Of a stretch of 64,000 nt of DNA, positions 1-9,953 are shown one piece after another (the first letter of the stretch is position 1; each line of letters begins with the position of its first letter). This DNA is from Heliophilum fasciatum. Lineage in GTDB: Bacteria; Bacillota; Desulfitobacteriia; Heliobacteriales; Heliobacteriaceae. The stretch spans positions 1-64,000 of the forward strand of contig NZ_SLXT01000004.1 in the NCBI RefSeq assembly GCF_004341395.1. The letters are read 5' to 3'. A program made the position numbers and the translations under genes. A model generated the notes under the pieces. The model made no database searches, had not been told where the DNA came from, and worked only from the letters and a program-made list of their open reading frames with translations.

Positions 1-328
1 CGCCGAAGTTCGCATGATCAATGCCGGGATCGTCGAGGGCCATGCCTAATGCATATTTGACTTCGAGATTGACACGGGTCTGCACTTCCATTCCGCGATC
101 GGTTTCATTTAGCATTTGCTGCAATAAACAAGCCATCGTCATCCGTAACGCAGCATGGCTGGGACGCCCATTGTCGAGGCTGTATCGGCCGATAAAGTCA
201 TCCGGTTGAATTAAGATCGGCGCGAATTCACGAAACAGGCGAAATACCGAATCGTTGGGAATCAACGTATCCCATAGGCCGTCATGATTATAAAAGCTAC
301 CTTGGGGATCATCATCATATCGAAACAT
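1..328 (-). mobile_element. IS transposase N-terminal part (IS1182/DUF772-like), cut by window edge
   Basis: Translating the minus strand from the ATG at 328-326 gives about 109 residues without a stop, running off the left edge. The protein begins MFRYDDDPQGSFYNHDG and contains SLDNGRPSHAALRMTMACL, then VNLEVKYALGMALDDPGI. This pattern (early DNGRPS motif, then an LDDP motif) is typical of the N-terminal DUF772/InsH domain of IS1182- and IS5-type DDE transposases, which cut and paste their own element. The catalytic DDE core lies outside the window, so integrity cannot be judged. The element ends somewhere between 329 and about 434, next to a gene lacking its 5' end. Confidence 0.75.
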
Positions 329-340
329 GGAGAAAACCTC

Positions 341-413
341 GCTTTCGAATCGATCTTTTCTTCATTTGATTCGACAAGCGAAGCCAAAATACCTTTAAAT
401 GGCACAAAATACC
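341..413. repeat. Short repeats at the IS end: inverted TCGAATC and direct CAAAATACC
   Basis: Between the transposase start and the downstream gene, TCGAATC at 345-351 faces GATTCGA at 368-374, flanked by GCTT and AAGC, forming an imperfect hairpin. CAAAATACC occurs at 385-393 and again at 405-413, 20 bp apart. These are probably subterminal sequences of the insertion element (transposase contacts or a shield against read-through). The exact terminal inverted repeat cannot be fixed because the other end is outside the window. Confidence 0.35.
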
Positions 414-434
414 ATTGAATACTGAGTTTTATGA

Positions 435-1904
435 ATCGACCCTTGGGATGCGGAGGTTTTTAGACAGACTCATGTAAGCCGCGTCAATGATGCCATCGCC
501 ATGGGCATTGATGTCGCCCGCGATGGACGTGGTCAAGTGTGGTTGGCGCCCGATGAAATCGTTGTCGGGTCGGTCAGTGAAGATCGCCTGGCCTTACTGG
601 TACAAGAATTGCGCCGTGAGCATATTCTCGGCAAAAACCGTGGGCAGGGACCTTTCCGGTTGCCGGAGATGGCCAATTATCTTTTTCGTGAAGGCACCTA
701 CCAGACTTTTGCAGAACTGCTGGAAGCTTGGCAGGGACGGCTCCACGACAGTTTGATCTGGCCGGAAGGCTGGGGCAACGATCAAGGGGACCAAGATCCG
801 GTGGCCCGGGCGCTGGCGCAGATGGCGCAGATTGGATCGTTGCTGACGCAATTTGTGCAGTGGCGCTTTATGGAAGCCTGGAAGCGGGAATGGCCGATTT
901 TTGTGCGCCAGACGGCCGATCCGGAAAAGCCTTTTGAAGAGCACCCGCAATCGGCGCTGTTCTGGGAATGGTTTGTTTTTGACCGGCGCATGCGCGGCGG
1001 TGTGACGGCATTGCAAGTGTTTTTGCGGGAAATCGGTAAGCACCTGGCCCTACCGCTGCGTCAGGCCGTGGAAATCTGGCTGCAGAACCGCCCCGGTGTG
1101 TACGTGATCGAACGATTGGGCAACGATAGCTTCTGGATCAAGGATTTGTTTACCGATGAAATGTTTGAAATCAAAGATCCCGATTATACAGGCGAGCGCG
1201 CGCCCTATGAAGTGGGCTTTGTGCTTTTTTGTCGCATTCTTCCCTGGGAAGGGGTATACCGGTATGGCGGTGTAGCTTATTTTTTTCCGCCCTGGTACCG
1301 CATGGCCATCATCAACGGCATGCAACGGATTGGCAAGCTGGAAACCAAGGAGCGTGGCGGGAATTTTCAGGAGCTTTGGGTGCGCAAATCGCGGCAGATC
1401 CTCTTTTTCTTTCTGCAGCTGCGCCAAATACCGATTGCACCGCGCTTGTTGACGGTCGAAGGCCATTTGGCCGGCGCATCACGGGCCATCTATCATGTTG
1501 ATGATTATCGCTCCCTCAAAAAAGCCTTGTTGGACGTTCCCGATCTTTTGCTGGTCGAGAGCAAGCGTAAAAAGGGTGAAGGCGAAGTGCTGACCTTTGA
1601 ATGGTTGGATCAGGGCATGTCCGGTCAGTTAATGACCGAACTGCGGCGGCACAGCGTGCCTATTCCTGGTGATGCCGTCGCTTTGCAGGATTTGACCAGT
1701 CAAATCGACGGTCAAGTCGTCAGCCAACTGGGGACATTAACGATCAACAAGGGGTATGCGGTGATCGATACGGTTTCCCGGGAACGGCTGGAGCAACTGA
1801 AAAAAGTCTTATTTAAGTACGGGGGCTTTTTTCTTACCCATCGCGAAGATACCTTTGAGCCGGCGAATGTAACGACGTTGCTTAAACATCAGGAGCATTC
1901 GTGA
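435..1904 (+). pseudogene. Unknown protein, 5'-truncated next to the IS end
   Basis: The frame is open from 435 (after the stop at 432-434) to 1904. The only ATG near the front is at 501; it has no ribosome binding site, and codons 435-500 have no alternative ATG, GTG or TTG. The residues before that ATG (for example HVSRVNDAIA) read on smoothly into MGIDVARDGRGQVWL, so the coding region appears to have started further upstream and lost its 5' end to the IS. From 501 the product would be 467 aa. The middle part (WIKDLFTDEMFEIKDP, then ILPWEG and YFFPPW) recalls SEC-C-associated proteins with KDLLTGEEFEV-like segments, but I cannot name the family. No signal peptide or transmembrane segment is evident. 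Confidence 0.6.
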
Positions 1905-1978
1905 TCGGGCGATAGGATGACAAAGTGGGCGTAATTGGCTAGAATATCCTTATCTTGATGATTGATTGAAGAAGGTGA

Positions 1979-2269
1979 ATGATTGTGTCTTTGACCAAAG
2001 CTGAAGTAGAGCATGTAGCCATGCTCGCCCGCCTGGCCCTGACCGATGACGAAGTGGCCATGTACACGACGCAGTTGAATGCGATTTTAGATTATGCCCA
2101 GCGCTTGGAAGCGCTCGATACATCGGCCGTAGCGCCGACAGCCCATGTGTTTCCGCTCCACAATGTCTTCCGCGATGATGTGGTGAGACCTTCCATGGAG
2201 CAAGCCAAGATCGTGGCCAATGCACCGGAAGAGGAAGATGGCTTTTTCCGTGTACCACGCATCGTCTGA
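1979..2269 (+). CDS. gatC: Asp-tRNA(Asn)/Glu-tRNA(Gln) amidotransferase subunit C
   Basis: Small subunit (96 aa, usual size) of the cytoplasmic GatCAB complex, which converts Glu-tRNA(Gln) or Asp-tRNA(Asn) to the amidated form; GatC stabilises GatA and wraps the GatA/GatB interface. The N-terminal EVEHVAMLARLALTDDE helix and the later ALDTSAVAPTAHVFPL segment and DVVRP motif are family hallmarks. The start is ATG 1979 behind GAAGAAGGTGA; GTG 1985 is a possible alternative. It leads the gatC-gatA-gatB operon, the standard order in Bacillota. Confidence 0.96.
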   Translation: MIVSLTKAEVEHVAMLARLALTDDEVAMYTTQLNAILDYAQRLEALDTSAVAPTAHVFPLHNVFRDDVVRPSMEQAKIVANAPEEEDGFFRVPRIV

Positions 2270-2320
2270 TCAACAACGCCCTGATCGTACGATGGATATG
2301 AAGCGTTGAGGAGGACTATT

Positions 2321-3784
2321 GTGAAGCTCTTTGCCAAACCGGCCCATGAACTTCATGGGCTGCTCGTTCAAAAAGAAATTACAGCAACGGAACTGGTGGA
2401 AGCCCATCTGGGGCGCATCGATACCGTAGAGCCGCAAGTGCAAGCTTATATGACCCGGACCGCGGAGGCCGCTTTGGCCGAAGCCCAACGTGTCGATGCC
2501 AAAGTGGCTGCCGGTGAAGCCATTGGACCGCTGGAAGGCATCCCGATGGCGCTGAAAGACAACCTTTGTACCGATGGCATCAAAACGACTTGTTCGTCCA
2601 AGATGCTCCATAACTTTGTACCACCCTATGATGCGACGGTCGTCAAGAAGCTAAAAGAGGCCGGTGCGCCGCTGCTGGGCAAGTTAAATATGGATGAGTT
2701 CGCCATGGGCTCTTCCACGGAAAACTCGCACTTTTTTCCCACGAAAAACCCTTGGGATCTCAATTGTGTGCCTGGCGGATCGTCCGGTGGCGCTGCTGCT
2801 GCCGTTGCCGCCGGCGAAGCCGTCTTTTCCTTAGGTTCTGACACAGGCGGTTCGATTCGCCAACCGGCAGCTTTTTGTGGAGTCGTCGGGATGAAGCCGA
2901 CTTATGGCGCCGTTTCCCGTTATGGACTGGTGGCGTTTGCTTCTTCTCTCGATCAGATCGGTCCTTTTACCCGTGATGTTCGTGACTGCGCACTGGTGAT
3001 GAATGCCATTGCCGGTCATGATCCCCTTGATTCCACGTCCGCACCGGTGGCTTATCCCGATTACACGGCGCTTTTAGGCCAGTCGATCAAAGGATGGAAA
3101 ATCGGTGTACCCAAAGAGTACATGGGCGAAGGTCTGGAACCGGGAGTGGCCGCTGTGATCGACAAGGCGCTGCAAGTGTTCTGCGATCTCGGCGCCGAAG
3201 TGCAGGAATGCACGTTGCCCCATACAGAATATGCCTTGCCCGTTTACTACTTAATCGCTCCGGCCGAAGCATCATCCAACTTGGCCCGTTATGACGGGGT
3301 GCGCTACGGTTACCGCGCCGAAGGTGCCGATGACATCGTCGAGATGTTCAAAAAGACGCGCGCCGAAGGCTTTGGTGCCGAAGTCAAGCGGCGCATCATG
3401 CTGGGCACCTATGCGCTGTCGTCCGGTTACTACGATGCCTACTATCTGAAAGCGCAAAAAGTGCGTACCTTAATCAAACAAGATTTTGATCAGGCTTTTG
3501 AGCGTTTTGACCTCATCCTATCGCCCACGTCGCCGACGGTGGCCTTTCCCTTTGGTTCCCGTACGGACAACCCCCTGGCGATGTATCTCTCCGACGTCTG
3601 CACCCTGTCGGCGAACCTGGCCGGGATTCCGGGACTGTCGATCAACGGTGGCTTTGCCGGCGGTATGCCCGTAGGGTTGCAGTTGATGGGCAAGGCTTTT
3701 GACGAACCGCGCCTCTTGCAAGCGGCCTATGCCTTTGAGCAGGAGACCGGGTACCACCGGCAGATGCCGCAACTGGGGGAGTAA
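2321..3784 (+). CDS. gatA: Asp-tRNA(Asn)/Glu-tRNA(Gln) amidotransferase subunit A
   Basis: Amidase-signature subunit that hydrolyses glutamine and passes ammonia to GatB. I choose GTG 2321 because GAGGAGG at 2309-2315 sits just upstream; a TTG at 2306 would overlap that site. The 487-aa product carries the Ser-cisSer-Lys triad at K79 (in MALKDN), S154 (in PGGSSGG) and S178 (in [11 protein letters not shown]), the same spacing as characterised GatA proteins. It lies 51 bp after gatC and 3 bp before the gatB start. A full-length, intact enzyme is expected. Confidence 0.97.
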   Translation: MKLFAKPAHELHGLLVQKEITATELVEAHLGRIDTVEPQVQAYMTRTAEAALAEAQRVDAKVAAGEAIGPLEGIPMALKDNLCTDGIKTTCSSKMLHNFVPPYDATVVKKLKEAGAPLLGKLNMDEFAMGSSTENSHFFPTKNPWDLNCVPGGSSGGAAAAVAAGEAVFSLGSDTGGSIRQPAAFCGVVGMKPTYGAVSRYGLVAFASSLDQIGPFTRDVRDCALVMNAIAGHDPLDSTSAPVAYPDYTALLGQSIKGWKIGVPKEYMGEGLEPGVAAVIDKALQVFCDLGAEVQECTLPHTEYALPVYYLIAPAEASSNLARYDGVRYGYRAEGADDIVEMFKKTRAEGFGAEVKRRIMLGTYALSSGYYDAYYLKAQKVRTLIKQDFDQAFERFDLILSPTSPTVAFPFGSRTDNPLAMYLSDVCTLSANLAGIPGLSINGGFAGGMPVGLQLMGKAFDEPRLLQAAYAFEQETGYHRQMPQLGE

Positions 3785-3787
3785 GTG

Positions 3788-5305
3788 ATGCAAGAATTTG
3801 AATTTGAAATTGTCATGGGGCTGGAGATTCACTCTGAACTGGCGACCAAGAGCAAGATTTTCTGTGGTTGTACGACCGAGTTCGGCGGTGAGCAAAACAC
3901 CCATGTTTGTCCTGTCTGTCTGGGACTGCCCGGTGTGTTACCGGTTTTAAACCGGCAAGTGGTCGAGTATGCCATGACAGCCGGCCTGGCACTCAACTGT
4001 ACGATTGCTGAGTTTTCTAAGTTTGACCGCAAAAACTATTTTTACCCGGACCTGCCCAAGGCTTATCAAACGTCGCAATATGACTTGCCCATTGCCGAAA
4101 AGGGCTGGGTGGACATCACCACGTCACAAGGAACGAAACGGATCGGTATTACCCGTGTGCACATGGAAGAAGATGCCGGTAAACTCGTTCATGGTGGCGG
4201 AACCTTGGCCGGTGCCGGCTATTCGTTGGCTGACTATAACCGCACGGCTGTGCCCCTCATTGAAATCGTTTCCGAACCCGATATCCGTTCCGTCGAAGAA
4301 GCCATCGCTTATATGGAACATGTGAAGGCGATCCTCGAATATACGGGCGTTTCCGACTGTAAGATGGAACAGGGCAGTTTGCGCTGTGATGCCAACATCT
4401 CCCTGCGCCCTTGGGGCCAAAAAGAGTTTGGCGTGCGGTCAGAGCTCAAGAATATGAACTCGTTCAAGACGCTGCAAAAAGCGCTAGAGTATGAAATCGA
4501 GCGGCAAGCCGAGATCCTCCGCGACGGCGGTGTTGTCGTGCAAGAAACGCGCATGTGGGATGACGCCAAAGGCGTCACCATCTCCTTGCGCAGCAAAGAA
4601 GAAGCCCACGACTACCGGTACTTCCCGGAACCCGATCTGGTGCCGATCATCATTTCCCGGGAGTGGGTGGATCGGGTGCGGGCGGCGTTGCCGGAATTGC
4701 CGGAAGCCCGTCATGAACGCCTCGTCGCTGCCTATGGGCTGCCTTCCTATGATGCCGGCATCATTACCGATTCCAAAGCCATGGCCGATTATTTTGATGC
4801 CGCTTGCCGTCACTACGGCATCGAACCGTCGCCCATTGCCGATGACGACGGCTATCGCCAAGCTGATCAGCAAGGGAAGGATCGAGCCAAACAGATCTCG
4901 AACTATATGATGGGTGAACTGACCCGTCTCGTTAAAGAAGACGGCAAGGGCTTTGAAGATTGCCCGATCTCGCCGGAGAACTTGGTCGGTCTTTTGCAAC
5001 TGCTGGAAGCCGGCACGATCTCCAGCAAAATTGCCAAAACCGTCTTTGAAACGATGTATGCCACCGGTAAGGAAGCCAAAGTGATCGTCGAAGAAAAAGG
5101 TCTGGTCCAGATCTCCGATGAAGGGGCCATTGCCAAGATCGTTGCTGAAATTGTCGATAAAAACCCCAATGTTGTTGCTGATTATAAAGCAGGCAAAGAA
5201 AAAGCCGTGGGCTTCTTTGTCGGTCAGATCATGAAAGCGACCAAAGGCAAAGCCAATCCCGGCGTTGTCAATCAACTACTGAAAGCAGAACTGGACCGTC
5301 GTTAG
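3788..5305 (+). CDS. gatB: Asp-tRNA(Asn)/Glu-tRNA(Gln) amidotransferase subunit B
   Basis: Kinase and tRNA-binding subunit that activates the misacylated aminoacyl-tRNA and amidates it with ammonia from GatA. The ATG at 3788 follows the gatA stop and GGGGAG; GTG 3785 is an in-frame alternative. The N-terminus ([12 protein letters not shown]) is the family signature. The paired cysteines FCGC and CPVC, about 16 residues apart, form the zinc site. The cradle domain and the C-terminal helical YqeY-like tail (residues about 360-505, ending [12 protein letters not shown]) are complete. Length of 505 aa is above the usual size by little. Last gene of the gat operon. Confidence 0.97.
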   Translation: MQEFEFEIVMGLEIHSELATKSKIFCGCTTEFGGEQNTHVCPVCLGLPGVLPVLNRQVVEYAMTAGLALNCTIAEFSKFDRKNYFYPDLPKAYQTSQYDLPIAEKGWVDITTSQGTKRIGITRVHMEEDAGKLVHGGGTLAGAGYSLADYNRTAVPLIEIVSEPDIRSVEEAIAYMEHVKAILEYTGVSDCKMEQGSLRCDANISLRPWGQKEFGVRSELKNMNSFKTLQKALEYEIERQAEILRDGGVVVQETRMWDDAKGVTISLRSKEEAHDYRYFPEPDLVPIIISREWVDRVRAALPELPEARHERLVAAYGLPSYDAGIITDSKAMADYFDAACRHYGIEPSPIADDDGYRQADQQGKDRAKQISNYMMGELTRLVKEDGKGFEDCPISPENLVGLLQLLEAGTISSKIAKTVFETMYATGKEAKVIVEEKGLVQISDEGAIAKIVAEIVDKNPNVVADYKAGKEKAVGFFVGQIMKATKGKANPGVVNQLLKAELDRR

Positions 5306-5323
5306 ACGGAACGAAACGAAGTA

Positions 5324-5359
5324 ACGCCCTCCGCTGTGATTACCGCTGCGTGAGGGCGT
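5324..5359 (+). terminator. Hairpin after gatB, no U-tract
   Basis: ACGCCCTC at 5324-5331 pairs with GAGGGCGT at 5352-5359, with a partly paired interior. No T-run follows (TATATTC), so it is not a classical intrinsic terminator. It may be an mRNA-stabilising or Rho-linked structure separating gatCAB from yhaM. Confidence 0.35.
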
Positions 5360-5420
5360 CTATATTCGTAGCGCGGAAGCAACGCAGCGAAAAACTGCGC
5401 GAGAAAGGATCGACCGTTTG

Positions 5421-6428
5421 ATGGGAAACGAACGTAACGAAGGTAAGGGCACAGGGAATCCGGAAGTGCGGGTCTGGGTCAAAGACATCGCTGGCGGCAA
5501 ATTATTTGAAGGCCAACTGGTGGTGCGCCGCTTTGCTCAAGTGCCCTACCGCGATACCAGTAAAGGCCATTACCTGAGCATGCTCTTGGAGGATCGGACC
5601 GGCAAGATTGAAGGGCGTGTCTGGGAAAAAGGCGATCTCGTTCCTCGTATCGCCCAGGTCCTTCAGGAGAACCGGGTGTACCGCGTACGGGGCCTTGCTT
5701 CGGAGTATCAAGGCAGTACACAACTGCATCTGCAAATGGTCGAACCTGTCGATCCGCTGACGATCGATTGGGAAGTTTTTTTACCGGTCACTCCTTGTAA
5801 TCGTCAGGAACTCTGGCGCCGTTGCACTGAAGCGATGGGCGCAGTAGAACAACCGCATTTGCGGGCACTGCTTCAAGGTCTCCTTGACGATCCGGCGGTG
5901 CGCCGTGCCTACACGACGGCGCCGGCGGCCATGACGCACCATCAAGCCTATATCGGCGGTTTGTTGGAGCATTCGCTTGGCGTTGTCGACGTGGCGTTGC
6001 GTCTGGCCGAGACGGCGCCCATGGCCGATCGTGATTTGCTGATCGCCGGTGCCTTGCTTCATGACATCGGCAAGATTGATGAACTGCAGTATGATACGCT
6101 GATCGGCTATACCGATGAAGGTAACTTGCTCGGTCATATTGTCATCGGCATCATGCGCGTCGAACGGGCCATCGAACGAGTTGCCGGGTTTCCTGCTGAA
6201 CTACGCTTGCAGTTACTGCACATTATCGCCAGTCATCACGGTGAGTATGAATATCAATCACCGAAGCGGCCCAAAACCATGGAAAGCTTGATCTTGCACA
6301 TGGCCGATCGCTTTGATGCGGAAAAAGATAAAGTGCTCCGTGGTATCGATGAAGCGCGAGACAACTGGACACCGTGGCTAAAAGGCATGGACCGCAAATT
6401 TTATGTAGGTACAGGTAAGGAACGATGA
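5421..6428 (+). CDS. yhaM: 3'-5' exoribonuclease YhaM family (OB fold plus HD domain)
   Basis: Cytoplasmic exonuclease family that trims RNA (and single-stranded DNA) from the 3' end. The N-terminal part (residues about 15-110, WVKDIAGGKLFEGQLVV to LHLQMVEPVDP) is an OB-fold nucleic-acid-binding domain. The C-terminal HD domain carries H214-D215 in LLHDIGKIDEL, a second conserved stretch ASHHGEYEY, and HMADRFDAEKDK. The ATG at 5421 follows GAAAGGA; TTG 5418 is adjacent. At 335 aa it is slightly longer than Bacillus YhaM. Its stop overlaps the addB start by 4 nt (ATGA), so it shares a transcript with the recombination genes. Confidence 0.9.
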   Translation: MGNERNEGKGTGNPEVRVWVKDIAGGKLFEGQLVVRRFAQVPYRDTSKGHYLSMLLEDRTGKIEGRVWEKGDLVPRIAQVLQENRVYRVRGLASEYQGSTQLHLQMVEPVDPLTIDWEVFLPVTPCNRQELWRRCTEAMGAVEQPHLRALLQGLLDDPAVRRAYTTAPAAMTHHQAYIGGLLEHSLGVVDVALRLAETAPMADRDLLIAGALLHDIGKIDELQYDTLIGYTDEGNLLGHIVIGIMRVERAIERVAGFPAELRLQLLHIIASHHGEYEYQSPKRPKTMESLILHMADRFDAEKDKVLRGIDEARDNWTPWLKGMDRKFYVGTGKER

Positions 6429-9400
6429 GTGTACGCTTGATTCTCGGCCGGGCCGGCAGCGGCAAGACACAGTATTGCTTGCAAGCGATGGCAGAAGCCT
6501 TGCATCAAGCGCCTGCCGGCGATCCTTTGCTCTTGATCGTACCGGAACAAATGACTTTTAACGCGGAACGGGCCTTGCTCGCTGCGGTGCCCGGTGGTGT
6601 GATGGTGCGGGCGCAAGTGTACAGTTTCCGCCGCCTTGCTCACCGGGTGCTCCAGGAAAAGGGCGGCAGTGCGCGCTTGCCCATTGGCGAGTTGGGCAAG
6701 CGCATGATCTTGCGGCACTTGCTGGACAGCAAAAAAGAAGAACTTTGCCTTTTTGACCGTTCCGCGGAGCGCATCGGTTTTACTGATGCCTTGAGCACGA
6801 TGCTCACAGAACTCAAAGCGTATCGCATCGACCAACCGGTCTTGGAAAATTGCATGGATCAACTGGCCCATGTGCCGGGAACGGGATTGTTGCGTGATAA
6901 GCTTCATGATCTGGCTGTCATGGCGGCGGCCATGCAAGAAGCGCTGGCCGGGCGCTATACCGACCCTGACGATTATCTCGATCTCCTGGCGGAACGGCTG
7001 CAAGAATGGTCGGTCGGGCAAGTCTGGATCGATGGCTTTACCCGCTTTATGCCCCAAGAGCGGCGGGTCATTGCCGCCCTTTTGCGTAAAGGTTGGGATG
7101 TACATATTACCTTGACCATGGACGGTGGTAAACTGCAGGCGGCAGCGGCTGATCCTTTTCATGGCGCTGTTGAGACCTATCATCGCTTGTTGCAGATCGC
7201 GGTCGAGACAGGAGCCCAGGTGTTGCCGCCGGTGATTCTCGACAAAAGGGATGGTGCGCCGCGGTTTGCCGGTGCTCCGGAACTGCAGCACTTGGAACGA
7301 ACTTATTTTGCGCCGTCCCTGACGCCGTGGCCATCAGCGGCACCGGCGGTGGCTGTAGCGATAGCGGCGAACCGGCGCGCCGAGGTGGAAGGGGCGGCGC
7401 GGGAGATTGTGCGCCTTTGCCGGGAAGAAGGCTATCGCTGGCAGGAGATGGCGATCTTGACGCGCGATCTCGCACCGTACCTGGACTTGCTTTTGACGGT
7501 TTTCGATGATCTGCAGATTCCCTTTTTTCTCGATCACCAGCGGTCGGTCATCCATCATCCGCTGGTGGAACTGCTGCGATCGGCTTGTGAAATCATCGAA
7601 AGTGATTGGGCCGATGAGCCGATTTTTCGTTATTTGAAAACGGACTTGATACCGGTAACCCGGGATGCCGCCGATCAGTTGGAAAACTATGTACTGGCTC
7701 ATGGGTTGCGTGGTTTTCGCTGGCGTGACAGCCATGATTGGGGCTACCGTCGCCGCTTTACCGTCGATGAAACGGCGGAATTAGGCGCCCGAGAATTGCG
7801 GGACTTGGCTGCTGTCAACACCACCCGTGATCAAGTGCGGGCACCATTACTGCGTTTTGAACAGGCGATTAAGGGGGCCAGGGACGCCAGGACTTTTTCC
7901 GCCGCACTCTATCAACTGTTGTTGGATTTGGACGTGCCCGGTCAGTTAGCCTTATGGAGCGAACAGGCCGAAGCGTCGGGGCAAGTGGAACGGGCGCGGG
8001 CGTACCGGCAAATCTGGACGGCTGCCCTTGATGTATTGGACCAACTGGTGGAAGCGCTCGGTGATCAACCGGTGGATCTGGCCATGTACCGGACGGTCTT
8101 AGATGCCGGTCTGGAGACACTGCGGCTCCGGCTGATCCCGCCGGAATTAAATCAAGTGTTGATCGGTACGCTCGATCGTTCTCGCAATCCTCAGGCCAAG
8201 GTTGTTTTTGTCCTGGGCGTTACCGAGGGAGGATTGCCGGCGCGACTGCGTGAAGATGGTGTTTTTGACGATCGCGAGCGCGAATTGATCAGCCAGGCGG
8301 CGCAGATTGAAATGGCACCTGGGCACCGGCGGCGGCTCTTTGATGAACAAACCCATGTGTATATGGCCTTGACCCGGGCATCGGCGCGGCTGATTCTCAG
8401 TTATCCCATGGCCGATGAGGAAGGGCGGGCGATGGCACCGTCTTTCGTGATTCATCGTGTGCGTCAGGTGGTGCCGGCGTTGACGTCGTTGGATTGGCCC
8501 CTATCACCGCCTGTCGGTGACGAAGCGGCCGGTCGCGCTTTTCTGTGCCCGCCGCCGAAGGTGATCGACTACTTGATCGGGCAACTGCGGGAGGGACGCA
8601 ACGGCCATGACATCGCGCCCTATTGGTGGCAAGTCTACTCATGGCTTGTCGTACATCCCCAATGGCGTCCCCGGCTGGCGACGATGCTGCCGGGCTTGTG
8701 GCATCGCAACCGCGAACATCCTTTGCCGGGGGAGCGAACGCGCCACTTGATCGGTTCGCGCTTGCAAGCCAGTATCTCACGCATCGAAAGTTATCTGGCC
8801 TGTCCTTTTCGTCACTTTGCTGCCTATGGTTTGCGCTTGCGGGAGCGTTCCCAGTATCGCTTGCAAGCACCGGAGGTCGGCCAGTTTCATCATGCCGCGC
8901 TTAAGCGCTTTGGTGATCAACTGCAAGCGGATCAACTGGACTGGGGCCGTCTCAGTCGAGAGGAGCAGGTGCGCCGTGTGGAGCAGGTGATGGCCCATCT
9001 GGCGCCGCAACTGCAAAATGAGATTTTGCTCAGTTCGGCGCGCTATCGCTATTTGCAAGGGCGTTTACGCAAGACCTTGCTGCGCGTCGTCCAGGTCTTA
9101 AGTGAACATGGCCGGTCAGGGCGGTTTCAACCGATTGGCCTGGAAATCCCCTTTGGCCTCGGCGACGCTTGGCCGCCTGTCTTGGTTCCCTTGAGCCAGG
9201 GGCGGCAGATGGAACTGGTCGGTCGCATTGACCGCCTGGACGCCTTTCGGGCACCATTGAGTGCAGCGTCCCTGCCGCTTGATACGCCGCCGGCGCCGGG
9301 CGAACTGGCTACATGGCTGCGGATCATTGATTATAAGTCCAGCAAGACTGCTTTTGATCTGGGCGGTGTTTATCATGGACTGCAACTGCAGCTTTTGACC

Positions 9401-9943
9401 TATCTCGATGTAGCTCTGCAAAACATGGCCCGCGCCGTTCAAGGCACAGTGCTGCCGGCAGGTATGCTTTATTTTGGCCTCAAACAACCGATCGTGACGG
9501 CTGACGGTCCCTTACCGCTCAGTGAAGTGCAGCAGCGCCAGATGAAAAGCATGCGCATGGAAGGCATGGTGCTGCACGATTTGACCATCGCCGGGTGGAT
9601 GGATGAAGGGCTTCAACCGGGCAACAGTTCGCTGCTGGTTCCCCTCGGTGTCAAAAAAGACGGTGATTTCACGGCTGCCAGCCGCAAGGCTTTGCTGACG
9701 CTGGAGCAGTTTGCGCAGTTACGCAATCACAGTTACCGGATTTTCACAGAAGCCGGTGAAGCGATTTTTGCCGGTCACATTGATATCTCGCCGTACCGAC
9801 GCCAGCAACATGTGGCTTGCACCTTTTGTCCCTATCAACCGGTTTGTCAGTTTGACCCGACGCTGCCGGACAATGACTATCGCTTACTGATCGATCCGCC
9901 ACCCGATCAGATCTGGCAATGTCTAAAAGACCTGAAGCGCTAG
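6425..9943 (+). CDS. addB: ATP-dependent helicase/nuclease subunit B (AddB)
   Basis: AddB pairs with AddA to resect double-strand breaks up to a Chi-type site and load recombinase. The 1172-aa protein begins with a Walker A-like motif (GRAGSGKT, residues 8-15) and ends with a RecB-family nuclease domain (IIDYKSSK). An iron-sulfur staple is formed by C793 (YLACPFRHF), C1132, C1135 and C1141 (CTFCPYQPVC), the pattern of Bacillus AddB. It overlaps yhaM by 4 nt and is followed 10 bp later by addA. Length and motifs are normal. Confidence 0.96.
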   Translation: MSVRLILGRAGSGKTQYCLQAMAEALHQAPAGDPLLLIVPEQMTFNAERALLAAVPGGVMVRAQVYSFRRLAHRVLQEKGGSARLPIGELGKRMILRHLLDSKKEELCLFDRSAERIGFTDALSTMLTELKAYRIDQPVLENCMDQLAHVPGTGLLRDKLHDLAVMAAAMQEALAGRYTDPDDYLDLLAERLQEWSVGQVWIDGFTRFMPQERRVIAALLRKGWDVHITLTMDGGKLQAAAADPFHGAVETYHRLLQIAVETGAQVLPPVILDKRDGAPRFAGAPELQHLERTYFAPSLTPWPSAAPAVAVAIAANRRAEVEGAAREIVRLCREEGYRWQEMAILTRDLAPYLDLLLTVFDDLQIPFFLDHQRSVIHHPLVELLRSACEIIESDWADEPIFRYLKTDLIPVTRDAADQLENYVLAHGLRGFRWRDSHDWGYRRRFTVDETAELGARELRDLAAVNTTRDQVRAPLLRFEQAIKGARDARTFSAALYQLLLDLDVPGQLALWSEQAEASGQVERARAYRQIWTAALDVLDQLVEALGDQPVDLAMYRTVLDAGLETLRLRLIPPELNQVLIGTLDRSRNPQAKVVFVLGVTEGGLPARLREDGVFDDRERELISQAAQIEMAPGHRRRLFDEQTHVYMALTRASARLILSYPMADEEGRAMAPSFVIHRVRQVVPALTSLDWPLSPPVGDEAAGRAFLCPPPKVIDYLIGQLREGRNGHDIAPYWWQVYSWLVVHPQWRPRLATMLPGLWHRNREHPLPGERTRHLIGSRLQASISRIESYLACPFRHFAAYGLRLRERSQYRLQAPEVGQFHHAALKRFGDQLQADQLDWGRLSREEQVRRVEQVMAHLAPQLQNEILLSSARYRYLQGRLRKTLLRVVQVLSEHGRSGRFQPIGLEIPFGLGDAWPPVLVPLSQGRQMELVGRIDRLDAFRAPLSAASLPLDTPPAPGELATWLRIIDYKSSKTAFDLGGVYHGLQLQLLTYLDVALQNMARAVQGTVLPAGMLYFGLKQPIVTADGPLPLSEVQQRQMKSMRMEGMVLHDLTIAGWMDEGLQPGNSSLLVPLGVKKDGDFTAASRKALLTLEQFAQLRNHSYRIFTEAGEAIFAGHIDISPYRRQQHVACTFCPYQPVCQFDPTLPDNDYRLLIDPPPDQIWQCLKDLKR

Positions 9944-9953
9944 GAGGTTTCCC

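Noticed and set aside
4484-5275. 263-codon open frame on the minus strand
   Set aside because: It lies wholly inside gatB, has a low-complexity Phe/Asp/Gly-rich translation typical of an antisense shadow, and no ribosome site.
6401-7291. 296-codon open frame on the minus strand
   Set aside because: Antisense shadow of addB, with no family resemblance and no start signal.
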